A model generated the notes under the pieces. It searched no databases, was not told the origin of the DNA, and was given only the letters and a program-made list of their open reading frames with translations. DNA of 16,795 bases from Candidatus Omnitrophota bacterium (GTDB taxonomy: Bacteria; Omnitrophota; Omnitrophia; Omnitrophales; Aquincolibacteriaceae). Both the position numbers and the translations under genes were made by a program. The first letter of the stretch is position 1; the number at the start of each line of letters is the position of its first letter. Location of the stretch: NCBI GenBank assembly GCA_016196565.1, contig JACPXK010000031.1:1-16795 (forward strand), written 5' to 3'. Below, piece after piece: positions 1 through 8,263 of this stretch.

Positions 1-2207
1 ATGCCGCTACGCAGGGATTCAAACGATTCTTTTTGAATCGCGGAATCCATTAATTCTTCTTCAAGCTTAGGAAGACGTCCTTGAAACCGATTGAGATTTT
101 GCCGCAGCGATTCGATTCTCGATTCGAATTCGAGTTTTCCCCTCTTGGCCTCTTCCAGCTCCGTTTGCAATGATTTAATCTCCGCACCCCGTTTAAAGGT
201 ATTCGTTTCGGCCGAGTTATTTCCCGGCCGGTAAAAAATCCTCTGATGAGGCCCCAGCACCCAGCCATCGGAGGAAACAAAAATATCTTTGTCCGCCATG
301 GGTAAAAGTTCGGCAAGATCCGCGGCGTTAATCGGATCAAGGAGGAACACATGATTTAAAAAGGAGGCTACAACGGAATTAAATTCCGGCTTTATCCGGA
401 CAACATCGTTTAAGGACTTTTTGATTTTAGGATGAATGGGCGGCACGGCATTTTGCAATTCACTGCCCTTTTCCCGGATTAATACACCGACGGGACTTGG
501 CGACTGGTCATGGAGAAGCGAAAAAAGATTTTGCGCTGTAGCTATGTCGTCAACTACTAAGGAATGAACATAGGTGCCCAAACAGGCTTCAAGCGCAAGC
601 TCATAACCACTTTCGACTGTAAAAAGATCACGCAAACTGCGCACCAGATCTTTTTGAAGTGTCGGAGACTGGCTGAGTAAATGGTCGATGTTTGTGCCGC
701 TGGCCCGGTCAATTTCGGCAAGCATTTTGAGGCGGGCTTCTTTTTCGTGAAGAAGCCGGTCCCACTTCGTTGATTCCAGCCGCAGCGATTCCAAGGATTC
801 ATTGGCTTGTTTTATTTGATTTTCACAATTCGATTTTTCCTGCTGCAATTTTAAGGATTTTTCGCCGAAAGCCGCGACTTCTTCGGCGTAAGTTTTTTCT
901 TTAACTGCCCAGTTTTCGATTTCCTGCTGAAAACGAACGGCGCCCGCTTCCTGCTTTTTTTGATGTTCCGCCGTGGTTTCGAGAAATGCCGAAATGCGGT
1001 GGAATTCGTTGCGCAGACTGCTTGTGGAAGCGGCCGCGCTAAAAGCTTCGGATTTGGTTTGCTCAAGTTCACTCCGTTTTGCCGCGAGCTCACTCTCGAT
1101 TTTCCGGAGTTTTTCTTCCGCAGAATTTAAGAATCCGTGAAGGGCCCGTTTTTCCTGTTCGAGTCCTGCCAGCTCCTGTTCTTTCTCCGCCATTTCCTGG
1201 AAATTTTTTTGCAATTGTTCTTCGAGGGCCGATTTTTCCTGGGCAATCTCACCTTGGCGTACGTCGAGTGAGCGGCGTTTTTCTTGATTAAAGCGAAGCA
1301 GCTGTTTGTTTTGTTCAATCTGGGAACGGATCTCGTACCGGCGCGCATCTTCGGTCGCCTGACGATTGGAAATATTGTGCATTTGGTTATTCAAATCGTG
1401 GTATTGGGATTGAACGTCCGCCAAGGATTGATCCAATTCCTGAATCTTTTGTTTTAAGCCGATGAGTTTTTCTTCTTGTTCCTTTTTCTGACTGCCAAGC
1501 GCTGAAAGTTCGTAAAAGGCCTTGCGGATTTCCAAATCCTTTAATTTTTCGAGTTGTTCCTTATAACGTTCCGCACGGCGGGCCTGACGTTCGGCATATT
1601 GAATATTGCGTTCCACTTCATGCACGATATCTTTGAGGCGAAGAAGATTTTCTTCTGTCCGTTCAAGCTTGCGAATGGCCTCTTCTTTTTTGACTTTAAA
1701 CTTTGAAATTCCGGCCGCTTCTTCGATCAAAAACCGCCGTTCATCCGGTCCCGCATTCAGGATGTAATCAATGCGGCCTTGCTCAATCATGGAATAAGAA
1801 TTGGAACCGATGCCGGTGTCGAGAATTAAATCTTGTATGTCTTTAAGGCGGCAGACGGTTTTATTGATCAAATATTCACTTTCGCCGGAACGGTAAAGGC
1901 GCCGGGTAAGGGTGACTTCTTGAAAATCAATCGGAAGGCCGCGATTTGAGTTGTCGATCGTAAGCGAAACCTCGGCCATGGCGAGAGGTTTGCGGAAATC
2001 GGTACCGTTGAAAATGACGTCTTCCATTTTGGAACCGCGGAGGAGTTTGGCGCTCCGTTCCCCCAAAACCCACCGGATTGAATCGGAGATATTACTTTTG
2101 CCGCAGCCGTTTGGGCCGACAATACAAGTCACACCATGATCAAATATGATTTCGGTTTTGTCCGCAAAAGATTTAAAGCCAAAGATCTCTAATTTTTTCA
2201 GGCGCAT
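1..2207 (-). CDS. smc: Chromosome segregation protein SMC, N-terminal part (3' end outside window)
   Basis: SMC is the ATPase subunit of bacterial condensin. It organises and segregates chromosomes together with ScpA and ScpB. The reading frame is open from ATG at 2207 to the left edge (735 residues of a usual ~1,150-1,200). The N-terminal head domain has the Walker A motif GPNGCGKS at residues 31-38, a Q-loop (YSMIEQGRID, about residues 138-147) and the typical EEAAGISKFK stretch. A long Glu/Lys/Gln-rich coiled coil follows, then the globular hinge at roughly residues 495-650, then the start of the return coil. The C-terminal head with signature and Walker B lies outside the window. This ATG is the only candidate start, because an in-frame TAG lies 30 bases upstream. 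No Shine-Dalgarno is visible; the bases just before it read TCCTCCC instead. It is last in the visible run, 75 bp after fabF, and no rnc gene lies between them. Confidence 0.97.
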   Translation of the reverse strand, partial: MRLKKLEIFGFKSFADKTEIIFDHGVTCIVGPNGCGKSNISDSIRWVLGERSAKLLRGSKMEDVIFNGTDFRKPLAMAEVSLTIDNSNRGLPIDFQEVTLTRRLYRSGESEYLINKTVCRLKDIQDLILDTGIGSNSYSMIEQGRIDYILNAGPDERRFLIEEAAGISKFKVKKEEAIRKLERTEENLLRLKDIVHEVERNIQYAERQARRAERYKEQLEKLKDLEIRKAFYELSALGSQKKEQEEKLIGLKQKIQELDQSLADVQSQYHDLNNQMHNISNRQATEDARRYEIRSQIEQNKQLLRFNQEKRRSLDVRQGEIAQEKSALEEQLQKNFQEMAEKEQELAGLEQEKRALHGFLNSAEEKLRKIESELAAKRSELEQTKSEAFSAAASTSSLRNEFHRISAFLETTAEHQKKQEAGAVRFQQEIENWAVKEKTYAEEVAAFGEKSLKLQQEKSNCENQIKQANESLESLRLESTKWDRLLHEKEARLKMLAEIDRASGTNIDHLLSQSPTLQKDLVRSLRDLFTVESGYELALEACLGTYVHSLVVDDIATAQNLFSLLHDQSPSPVGVLIREKGSELQNAVPPIHPKIKKSLNDVVRIKPEFNSVVASFLNHVFLLDPINAADLAELLPMADKDIFVSSDGWVLGPHQRIFYRPGNNSAETNTFKRGAEIKSLQTELEEAKRGKLEFESRIESLRQNLNRFQGRLPKLEEELMDSAIQKESFESLRSG

Positions 2208-2282
2208 GGGAGGATTATTATTTTTTCGACAGAGAGACTAAGAATCTTAAGGAAAGTTATTCGAAGAAGCGGGATTGGCCCC

Positions 2283-3530
2283 TTACTCATCAAAGGCCTT
2301 GAAAATAAGACAGGCATTATGACCGCCAAAACCCAGCGAATTTGACATGGCAACCCTGACGCGATGCTTTTGGGCTTCATTGGGCACGTAATTAAGATCG
2401 CATTCAGGATCGGGATGCTTATAGTTGATGGTCGGAGCAATCATCCCGTCACGGATACTATAAACACAGGCAATTCCCTCAACCGCGCCGGCCGCTCCTA
2501 ATAAATGTCCGGTCATGGATTTAGTGGAACTAATTTTAAGTTTTCTGGCTATGTCTTCCCCGAAGGCTTTTTTAATTGCCAAGGTTTCCACCTTATCGTT
2601 GAGGGGAGTTGAAGTTCCGTGGGCATTCACATAATCGACGTCTTTAGGATGAATGCCGGCATCTTTAAGGGCGTTGACCATACAACGCGCGGCACCTTCA
2701 CCGCTCGGATCCGGAGCCGTAATATGGCTGGCATCGGAAGTCATACCGTAACCGGCCATTTCGCAATAAATGCGTGCGTTTCGTTTTTGAGCGTGCTCTA
2801 GGGATTCCAAAATCATGACGCCGCAGCCTTCTCCCATCACAAACCCGTTTCGCGTCCGGTCAAAGGGGCGTGAGGCCGTTTCGGGATGTTCATTATGGGT
2901 GCTCAAGGCTTTCATCGCATCGAAACCGCCAAAACCAAGCGGCGTAATGCAGGATTCCGTTCCTCCGGCCAGCATGACATCGGCTTCACCTCTCAAAATT
3001 AATTTAAAAGCATCTCCGATCGCATTTGATCCGGTTGCGCAGGCAGTCGCCACGCAATTATTAGGTCCTTTAAAACCGAATGAAATCGAAATCTGTCCCG
3101 GCGCCATGTTGACAATGAGCATCGGAATGAGAAACGGAGAAACGCGGCTGGGGCCTTTTTCGAGCAGGATTTTGTGCTGTTCTTCGATGACGCGCAAACC
3201 GCCAATTCCGGAACCGACCAAAACTCCGACACGGAAAGGATCTTCTTTTTTAGGATCAATTTTGGCATCGTCAATGGCCATTTTGGATGCGGCTACGGCG
3301 AATTGAACAAAACGGTCTGATTTTTTGATTTCTTTAGGGGTGAAATATTTTGCGGGCTCGAAACCTTTAACTTCAGCGGCAACTTTGGAGTTGAAACCGG
3401 TAGGGTCAATTTGAGACAGGCGTCCAGTCCCGCTTCGGCCTTGGAGAAGGGCTTGCCACGAGTCCTCAGCAGTATTGGCAACGGGGGTGATCATTCCAAC
3501 CCCGGTTACAACAACGCGGGTAGTAGTCAC
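2283..3530 (-). CDS. fabF: 3-oxoacyl-[acyl-carrier-protein] synthase II (KAS II)
   Basis: FabF condenses malonyl-ACP with a growing acyl-ACP in each elongation round of type II fatty acid synthesis, in the cytoplasm. The 415-residue length fits the family. The Cys-His-His triad is complete: Cys164 in TACATGSN, His304 in VNAHGTSTPLND and His342 in GHLLGAAGAVEG. The conserved Lys337 (SSTKSMTGH) and the C-terminal GFGGHNA loop are also present. The start is GTG at 3530. It is the only usable start before an in-frame TAA, and the protein begins with the expected family N-terminus (TTTRVVVTGVGMITP). No Shine-Dalgarno precedes it; the upstream bases are TTCTCCTAC, so initiation may depend on coupling or mRNA structure. 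It lies 45 bp downstream of acpP, a very common order that couples the carrier to its condensing enzyme. FabF and FabB are close relatives, but the context and the MxxRVVVTGxGxxTP start favour FabF. Confidence 0.97.
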   Translation of the reverse strand: MTTTRVVVTGVGMITPVANTAEDSWQALLQGRSGTGRLSQIDPTGFNSKVAAEVKGFEPAKYFTPKEIKKSDRFVQFAVAASKMAIDDAKIDPKKEDPFRVGVLVGSGIGGLRVIEEQHKILLEKGPSRVSPFLIPMLIVNMAPGQISISFGFKGPNNCVATACATGSNAIGDAFKLILRGEADVMLAGGTESCITPLGFGGFDAMKALSTHNEHPETASRPFDRTRNGFVMGEGCGVMILESLEHAQKRNARIYCEMAGYGMTSDASHITAPDPSGEGAARCMVNALKDAGIHPKDVDYVNAHGTSTPLNDKVETLAIKKAFGEDIARKLKISSTKSMTGHLLGAAGAVEGIACVYSIRDGMIAPTINYKHPDPECDLNYVPNEAQKHRVRVAMSNSLGFGGHNACLIFKAFDE

Positions 3531-3575
3531 GTAGGAGAATTTCTGAAAAGAGAATTAGGATCGAAGGGGCGTGAG

Positions 3576-3818
3576 TTACTTATTCGATCCCGCTTTTTCT
3601 TCAATATAACGAATCGCATCGCCCACGGTTTGAATCTTTTCGGCATCTTCATCCGGGATTTCAATTCCGAATTCCTCCTCAAGAGCCATCACAAGTTCTA
3701 CCGTGTCAAGGGAATCAGCACCCAAATCATCCACAAAAGAAGCCTCAGGGACCACTTCTTCGGGTTTGACACCCAATTGTTCGACGATAATTTCAGTAAT
3801 TTTGTCTTGAACGGCCAT
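3576..3818 (-). CDS. acpP: Acyl carrier protein
   Basis: ACP is the small acidic carrier that holds acyl intermediates on a 4'-phosphopantetheine arm during fatty acid synthesis, and it hands acyl groups to PlsX. It is 80 residues long, Asp/Glu-rich and predicted four-helical. The phosphopantetheine attachment site is Ser36 in the [10 protein letters not shown] motif. ATG at 3818 is preceded by a perfect AGGAGG (3824-3829) with 5-nt spacing. This is one of the strongest ribosome-binding sites in the window, consistent with the high abundance of ACP. It sits between fabG (43 bp upstream) and fabF (45 bp downstream), the classical fabG-acpP-fabF order. The prosthetic group comes from CoA, whose synthesis enzyme CoaD is encoded in the same run. 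Confidence 0.98.
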   Translation of the reverse strand: MAVQDKITEIIVEQLGVKPEEVVPEASFVDDLGADSLDTVELVMALEEEFGIEIPDEDAEKIQTVGDAIRYIEEKAGSNK

Positions 3819-3861
3819 TGATTCCTCCTAGTTGATGAATGCTTTTTATGTCTTACTTGAG

Positions 3862-4602
3862 TTACATAACCATGCCGCCATCGACCACGATCACCTGTCC
3901 AGTGATGTACCGTGCGGCATCTGATGCTAGAAAAACGGCAACCTCGGCAATATCTTTAGGCTGTCCAAATTGCCCGAGTGGGATCTGGGCTTTAATCTTT
4001 TCCTGCAAATCCGCAGGAAGTTTTTCCGTCATCCTTGTTTGAATGAACCCCGGGGCAATTGCATTCACCCGGATATTACGCCGTGCCAATTCCTTGGCAG
4101 CGGATTTTGTAAAGGCGTTTAATGCGGCTTTTGAGGCTGAGTAATTTGCCTGTCCTGCATTTCCGGTGATTCCAACCACGGACGATATGTTGATCACCAC
4201 TCCCGATCTCTGCTTGACCATCGGTTTGCAGCAAGCCTTGGTAAATAAAAAAGCGCTTTTCAAATTTGTCGAAAGAACCTCATCCCAATCTTTTTCGGGC
4301 ATGAGCGCCAGCAAATTGTCCCTTGTCGTGCCGGCATTGTTGACAAGTATATCTACCTTCCCATGAGTGTCAAGGGCTTTTTTAACCACTTCATTTACTT
4401 CATCTCCAACGCTGACATTGGCTTGCGTCAAAATGCAGGAACCGGTTCCAAGGCCCAAAATCGTGGTTTCGGTGTCTTTCAAATTTTCGATTTTTGAGGC
4501 GGATAATACAAGTTTCATGCCATGCTTGGCGAATTCGCAAGCAATTGCTTGTCCAATTCCCCGGCTGGCACCGGTCACAATGGCGACTTTATCTTTAAGC
4601 AT
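3862..4602 (-). CDS. fabG: 3-oxoacyl-[acyl-carrier-protein] reductase
   Basis: FabG reduces 3-oxoacyl-ACP to 3-hydroxyacyl-ACP with NADPH, the first reduction in each fatty acid elongation cycle. The 246-residue protein is a classical short-chain dehydrogenase. It has the TGASRGIG cofactor motif at residues 10-17, NNAG at 88-91, and the catalytic tetrad Asn113, Ser141, Tyr154 and Lys158 (ANYSASK). The PGFIQTRMT segment and a C-terminal VVDGGMVM end are typical of FabG. The start at ATG 4602 overlaps the end of fabD by 8 bp, so translation is probably coupled; only a weak AGGGG lies upstream. The family has many paralogues with other substrates, but the position between fabD and acpP makes the fatty acid role secure. 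Confidence 0.97.
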   Translation of the reverse strand: MLKDKVAIVTGASRGIGQAIACEFAKHGMKLVLSASKIENLKDTETTILGLGTGSCILTQANVSVGDEVNEVVKKALDTHGKVDILVNNAGTTRDNLLALMPEKDWDEVLSTNLKSAFLFTKACCKPMVKQRSGVVINISSVVGITGNAGQANYSASKAALNAFTKSAAKELARRNIRVNAIAPGFIQTRMTEKLPADLQEKIKAQIPLGQFGQPKDIAEVAVFLASDAARYITGQVIVVDGGMVM

Positions 4603-5563
4603 GAGAAACCCCTAAGTTTATTTTATGAATATCATCGACTGAACCGCACGCTTCGACTTTCACATTCGTATAACCCTTCCGGGCTAAACCTTTCAAAACT
4701 TTTCCTGGACCAATTTCTAAAAATAGAGACATGCCTGCTTGATCGGCATGCTGCATGGTTTGTGTCCAGCGCACGGGGCTAATGAGCTGCATGGCAAGAA
4801 GTTTGCGGATTTTTTCCGGATCCGAAACAGGATCGCCCAATGCGTTAGAGATGAATATTCCGCGCGGCGACGCAATAGAAGTCGACGCAAGCGCGCTTTC
4901 GAGTTCGTTTTTCGCATCTTTCATTAGAGAAGAATGGAAAGCCCCTCCGACTTTTAAAACAATCGCGCGTTTTGCCCCGCCGGCTTCAGCCAGGCTGCAT
5001 GCCGTTTGAATCGTATCAAGTTTCCCTGAAAGGACAATTTGATCGGAAGTATTGATGTTGGCAACTTCGCATCCGGCTTCTTTTGCAATTTCCTGACAAT
5101 CGGCTTCAGTGAGGCCCATGATGGAAGCCATGGTTCCGGGATGATTTTGCGCGCATTTTTCCATGGCCCGCGCGCGGCGATCAACCAATCTCAAACCATC
5201 TTCAAATGAAATGGAGCCGCAAGCAACCAGTGCGGTAAATTCTCCCAAACTGAGACCGGCTGAAAATCCGGGATTGATGTCGGGATATTTTTCACGGAGA
5301 ACGGAAAGAGCGGTGATGCTCGTAACGAAAATGGCCGGCTGGGCATAAACGGTTCGCGTTAATTCTTCCTCGGGCCCCTCAAAACATAGACGGCTGATCG
5401 AATATCCCAGAATTGAATCGGCTTTTTCATAAATTTTTTTTGCCGTTTCGAATGACACGGCAAGGTCCTTCCCCATTCCAACGTATTGAGCACCTTGACC
5501 GGGAAAGAGAAAACCGACTGTGAGAGGCACGCGGATCACCAATGAATAAGGGTCGAAGCCCAT
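4595..5563 (-). CDS. fabD: Malonyl-CoA:ACP transacylase
   Basis: FabD transfers malonyl from CoA to ACP, giving the extender unit for FabH and FabF. Numbered from the ATG at 5563 it has 322 residues, with PGQGAQ at 21-26, nucleophile Ser105 in the elbow GLSLGE, the malonate-binding arginine at Arg130 and catalytic His210 (GGAFHSSLM). The elbow reads GLSLGE rather than the textbook GHSLGE; the Leu variant also occurs in other bacteria, so it is not evidence of inactivity. The start is uncertain. ATG 5563 adds about 12 residues before the usual VGFLFPGQG start and overlaps fabH by 28 bp. A GTG at 5539 would overlap the fabH stop as GTGA (4 bp) and give 314 residues, nearer the family norm of ~310. 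Neither has a clear Shine-Dalgarno. It overlaps fabG by 8 bp. Confidence 0.96.
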   Translation of the reverse strand: MGFDPYSLVIRVPLTVGFLFPGQGAQYVGMGKDLAVSFETAKKIYEKADSILGYSISRLCFEGPEEELTRTVYAQPAIFVTSITALSVLREKYPDINPGFSAGLSLGEFTALVACGSISFEDGLRLVDRRARAMEKCAQNHPGTMASIMGLTEADCQEIAKEAGCEVANINTSDQIVLSGKLDTIQTACSLAEAGGAKRAIVLKVGGAFHSSLMKDAKNELESALASTSIASPRGIFISNALGDPVSDPEKIRKLLAMQLISPVRWTQTMQHADQAGMSLFLEIGPGKVLKGLARKGYTNVKVEACGSVDDIHKINLGVSHA

Positions 5564-6522
5564 GTGAGCCCGCCGCCGAAAGCAACCAACACCACGCGGG
5601 AATCTTTTTTGATCTTTCCCGTTTTGACGGCTTCGTAAAACGCTACGATGGTGGAAGCACTCGACATATTTCCATACCGTTCCACATTGATAAAAATTTT
5701 ATCCATGGGAATTTCCAACCGCTCAGCCACGGCTTGAAGAATGCGCATATTGGCTTGATGAGGAATGAAGCAGTCGATATCCTGAACCTTCATTCCCCCG
5801 CGGCTCACCACCTCACGTACGGCTAATTCCATGGTTCTGACGGCAACTTTGAAAACTTCCGAGCCTTGCATTTTCAAACAATGCATTTTGTTTTTGACGG
5901 TTTCTTCAGTTGGCGGATACATGGACCCCCCCGCGGGAAGCTGTAAAATGTCGGCCTGGGATCCGTCTGAACCCAGATAAGTGGCCAGAATTCCGTGACC
6001 ATCCGTGGAACGTGAAACGACGGCCGCACCGGCTCCGTCCCCAAACAAAACACAAGTCGAACGGTCGGTCCAATCGATAAATCCCGAAAGCACTTCGGAG
6101 CCGACGACTAGAATATTTTTATATTGTCCGGAACGGATATAAGCATCGGCGGTAGAAAGCGCGTAAGTAAATCCCGAACACGCAGCGGCCATATCAAAAG
6201 CCCCGCATTTGGCACCGAGTTTGTGCTGAAGGTAACAAGCGGTGGAAGGAAAAAGCATGTCCGGAGTAATGGTCGCGACAATAATGAGATCCAGATCCGT
6301 GGCTTTAAGTTTGGCATTTTCAAGCGCCTCTTGCGCGGCCCTCAGTCCCAAATCGCTGGCGCTTTGACCTTTGGCGGCAATATGACGTTCACGGATTCCG
6401 GTGCGGGTTTGTATCCACTCATCCGTGGTGTCCACCATTTTTTCTAAATCGGCGTTGGTGAGAATTTTTTCAGGGATGTAGGCGCCTAACCCACTGATTG
6501 CGACTTGATGGCCCGTGGGCAT
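5536..6522 (-). CDS. fabH: 3-oxoacyl-[acyl-carrier-protein] synthase III (KAS III)
   Basis: FabH starts fatty acid synthesis by condensing an acyl-CoA primer (acetyl-CoA or a branched acyl-CoA) with malonyl-ACP. The 328-residue protein has the complete Cys-His-Asn triad: Cys115 in DMAAACSGFTYAL, His255 in IPHQANMRI and Asn285 in ERYGNMSSAS. The N-terminal ISGLGAYIPEKILTN and the C-terminal GGGLTWAS are family hallmarks. Its ATG overlaps the plsX stop as TAATG, so it is probably translated by reinitiation; no independent ribosome-binding site is obvious. The window does not show whether the primer is straight or branched. Confidence 0.97.
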   Translation of the reverse strand: MPTGHQVAISGLGAYIPEKILTNADLEKMVDTTDEWIQTRTGIRERHIAAKGQSASDLGLRAAQEALENAKLKATDLDLIIVATITPDMLFPSTACYLQHKLGAKCGAFDMAAACSGFTYALSTADAYIRSGQYKNILVVGSEVLSGFIDWTDRSTCVLFGDGAGAAVVSRSTDGHGILATYLGSDGSQADILQLPAGGSMYPPTEETVKNKMHCLKMQGSEVFKVAVRTMELAVREVVSRGGMKVQDIDCFIPHQANMRILQAVAERLEIPMDKIFINVERYGNMSSASTIVAFYEAVKTGKIKKDSRVVLVAFGGGLTWASTLIHW

Positions 6523-7553
6523 TACGACTTAGCTTTCGTCCCGTTGTGTGTGAGGATAGGGCTTGTGGAGATTTTTTCAATAATATGAGTATTAATATTT
6601 TGAGAAACAACTTCGCCCGCCACGCGAATGGCATTGCGAATGGCTTTAGACGATGAAATGCCGTGACTGATGATAACGGTTCCGTCGACACCAAGAAGCG
6701 GCGCGCCGCCGGCCTCTTCATAATTGGTTTCACGGCGAATCGATTCCATGGCGGGCTTGCATAAAAATGCGCCGAGCATGGTAATCGGATTCTTTTTAAG
6801 TTCGCGTGTGATCAAAGCCACAGCGGTTTCAAGCACGCTTTCGCACATTTTTAAAACCACATTGCCGACAAAACCGTCACAAATAATGCAATCGACTTTA
6901 CCGGTGAAAAAATCGCGGCCTTCGATATTGCCGATGAAATTAAGTGAAGACTCGCGCAGAATTTTATAGGCTTCTTTCAAAACTTCCGTTCCTTTGGATT
7001 CTTCTTCGCCGATATTTAAAAGACCGATGGAGGGGCGTTTCTTTTTATAAATGGCACGAGCGTAAACGTCAGCCATGACCGCATATTGATAGAGTTCTTC
7101 GGCCGAGGGATTGATATTGGCGCCTACGTCCATGGCAATCGAAATGCCGTGAAGCGTCGGCGTGCTGATGGCAATTCCCGGGCGTTTAATGCCGGGGAGA
7201 AGTCCGAGATTGAGAGCGGAAGCGGCCACGGCAGCGCCGGTATTTCCGGCGGTCATGACGGCATCCACTTTTTTATTTTTTAAAAGGTCGATACAAACGC
7301 CGATAGAAGAACGCTTTTTCTTCTTAATCGCCGAAACCGGGGATTCCCCCATTTCAACGATTTCAGGAGCCTCTTCGAGCACAATTTTCCCGCCGAGCAC
7401 TTTGTGCCGGTTCAGTTCCCGCTTAAGGGCTTCGGTTTGGCCGACCAGCACCACTTCCAAATGGGCAAAATCATTGGCGGCGGCAACCGCTCCTTCAACC
7501 ACGACTTGGGGTGCATAATCACCCCCCATACCATCTACGGCAATGCGAATCAT
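6522..7553 (-). CDS. plsX: Phosphate acyltransferase PlsX
   Basis: PlsX converts acyl-ACP and inorganic phosphate to acyl-phosphate, which PlsY uses to acylate glycerol-3-phosphate, the first step of phospholipid synthesis. It is a peripheral membrane enzyme. The 343-residue protein has the family signature at its N-terminus (RIAVDGMGGDYAP, residues 3-15), the MTAGNTGA motif near residue 100-107, IAMDVGANINP, and the CDGFVGNVVLKM segment. ATG 7553 is preceded by CCGGAG at good spacing in the 15-bp gap after rpmF. The rpmF-plsX-fabH order is strongly conserved in bacteria and ties ribosome and membrane synthesis together. Confidence 0.97.
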   Translation of the reverse strand: MIRIAVDGMGGDYAPQVVVEGAVAAANDFAHLEVVLVGQTEALKRELNRHKVLGGKIVLEEAPEIVEMGESPVSAIKKKKRSSIGVCIDLLKNKKVDAVMTAGNTGAAVAASALNLGLLPGIKRPGIAISTPTLHGISIAMDVGANINPSAEELYQYAVMADVYARAIYKKKRPSIGLLNIGEEESKGTEVLKEAYKILRESSLNFIGNIEGRDFFTGKVDCIICDGFVGNVVLKMCESVLETAVALITRELKKNPITMLGAFLCKPAMESIRRETNYEEAGGAPLLGVDGTVIISHGISSSKAIRNAIRVAGEVVSQNINTHIIEKISTSPILTHNGTKAKS

Positions 7554-7568
7554 ACTTTTTTCTCCGGA

Positions 7569-7769
7569 TTATTTTGCTGCTTTCTTTTCTTTGACCTTGA
7601 TCGTAATCACTTGCTTGTCCCGGTAATAACCGCAGGAAGGACAAATTCGGTGGCTGATGACTGGGGCGCCGCAATGCGAACATTTTGAAGGTGCGGATGC
7701 TGTTAAAAAATCATGAGCGCGGCGCAAACGTGTTCTTGTGTTCGAGTGGCGTCGTTTTGGATTAGCCAT
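7569..7769 (-). CDS. rpmF: 50S ribosomal protein L32
   Basis: L32 is a small structural protein of the large ribosomal subunit. The 66-residue protein starts MANPKRRHSNTRTRLRRAH, the classic L32 N-terminus. It then has a zinc ribbon with Cys30/Cys33 and Cys43/Cys46 (CSHC...CPSC), so this is the zinc-binding paralogue type, followed by a basic C-terminal tail. ATG 7769 has a strong AAGGAGG at 7779-7785, inside the end of the upstream gene. The gene overlaps yceD by 8 bp. Confidence 0.98.
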   Translation of the reverse strand: MANPKRRHSNTRTRLRRAHDFLTASAPSKCSHCGAPVISHRICPSCGYYRDKQVITIKVKEKKAAK

Positions 7770-8244
7770 GGCGTTGATCCTCCTTCCCCTTTGATCTTAT
7801 CATTCTCACTCCCGAAAAAGAGCCCCCGGTGAATTTGGAGGCGCAATTACACTTCGACTCATTCAAGTTAATGCCGCAATTGGGGCAAAGCCCGCGGCAA
7901 TCCTTGGAACAAATAAACGAAATCGGATGATCCAGCATCAAAGCTTCCCGGATGTCTGGAAGTGTTTCGACGTCCTCGAGACCTTTGATTTCATAAAAAA
8001 ATTCAAAAGGTTGATTGACAGTGTCTTTGACGGACTTTAAGCATCGTCCACATATATGCTCAACTTCACTCTGAAGCAGCCCGCGAAAAGTAAGGGTGTC
8101 GAGACTTTTTTCTATCGTGCCTTCCATTTTTAAAGGCTGAACATATTTTAAATCCACGAATTCCATATCGAGCTTTTTGGGATCGTAGGTTTCGGAAACC
8201 GCGGAAGGAACGCCGACTTTGTAATCGTAAAGATGAATTTTCAT
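7762..8244 (-). CDS. yceD: YceD/DUF177 family protein (23S rRNA accumulation protein)
   Basis: YceD (DUF177) proteins are needed for normal 23S rRNA accumulation in E. coli and plants and are nearly always encoded just upstream of rpmF, as here (8-bp overlap). The biochemical activity is not established. The 160-residue protein has a CGRC pair at Cys65/Cys68 and a C-terminal cysteine cluster (Cys112, Cys116, Cys120, Cys123, Cys132, Cys134) containing the typical DCRGLCPNCGINLN. A metal-binding site is likely. ATG 8244 lacks a Shine-Dalgarno and sits in a 14-bp tandem duplication with a five-codon mini-ORF whose TGA overlaps this ATG. The gene lies 10 bp after coaD. The family call is firm; the molecular role is only known by homology. 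Confidence 0.92.
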   Translation of the reverse strand: MKIHLYDYKVGVPSAVSETYDPKKLDMEFVDLKYVQPLKMEGTIEKSLDTLTFRGLLQSEVEHICGRCLKSVKDTVNQPFEFFYEIKGLEDVETLPDIREALMLDHPISFICSKDCRGLCPNCGINLNESKCNCASKFTGGSFSGVRMIRSKGKEDQRHG

Positions 8245-8263
8245 AAATCAATTTTCATAAATG
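8236..8263. repeat. 14-bp tandem duplication at the coaD/yceD junction
   Basis: Two adjacent copies of AATTTTCATAAAT plus one base (8236-8249 ending in C, 8250-8263 ending in G) match at 13 of 14 positions. On the minus strand each copy reads TTTATGAAAATT. The upstream copy contains the coaD TGA stop and an out-of-frame ATG. The downstream copy supplies the yceD start codon. It looks like a slippage duplication that created or moved the start. Confidence 0.8.

Noticed and set aside
2229..2255. Hairpin TAAGA/TCTTA between fabF and smc as a terminator
   Set aside because: The stem is only 5 bp, AT-rich and has no following T-tract at the right place.
2815..3306. 163-codon plus-strand open frame opposite fabF
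   Set aside because: It is the antisense shadow of a gene with a complete catalytic triad; its own translation shows no recognisable domain.
4973..5563. FabD as an inactive paralogue because the elbow reads GLSLGE
   Set aside because: The nucleophile Ser, the malonate-binding Arg and the catalytic His are all present, and the Leu variant occurs in other bacteria.
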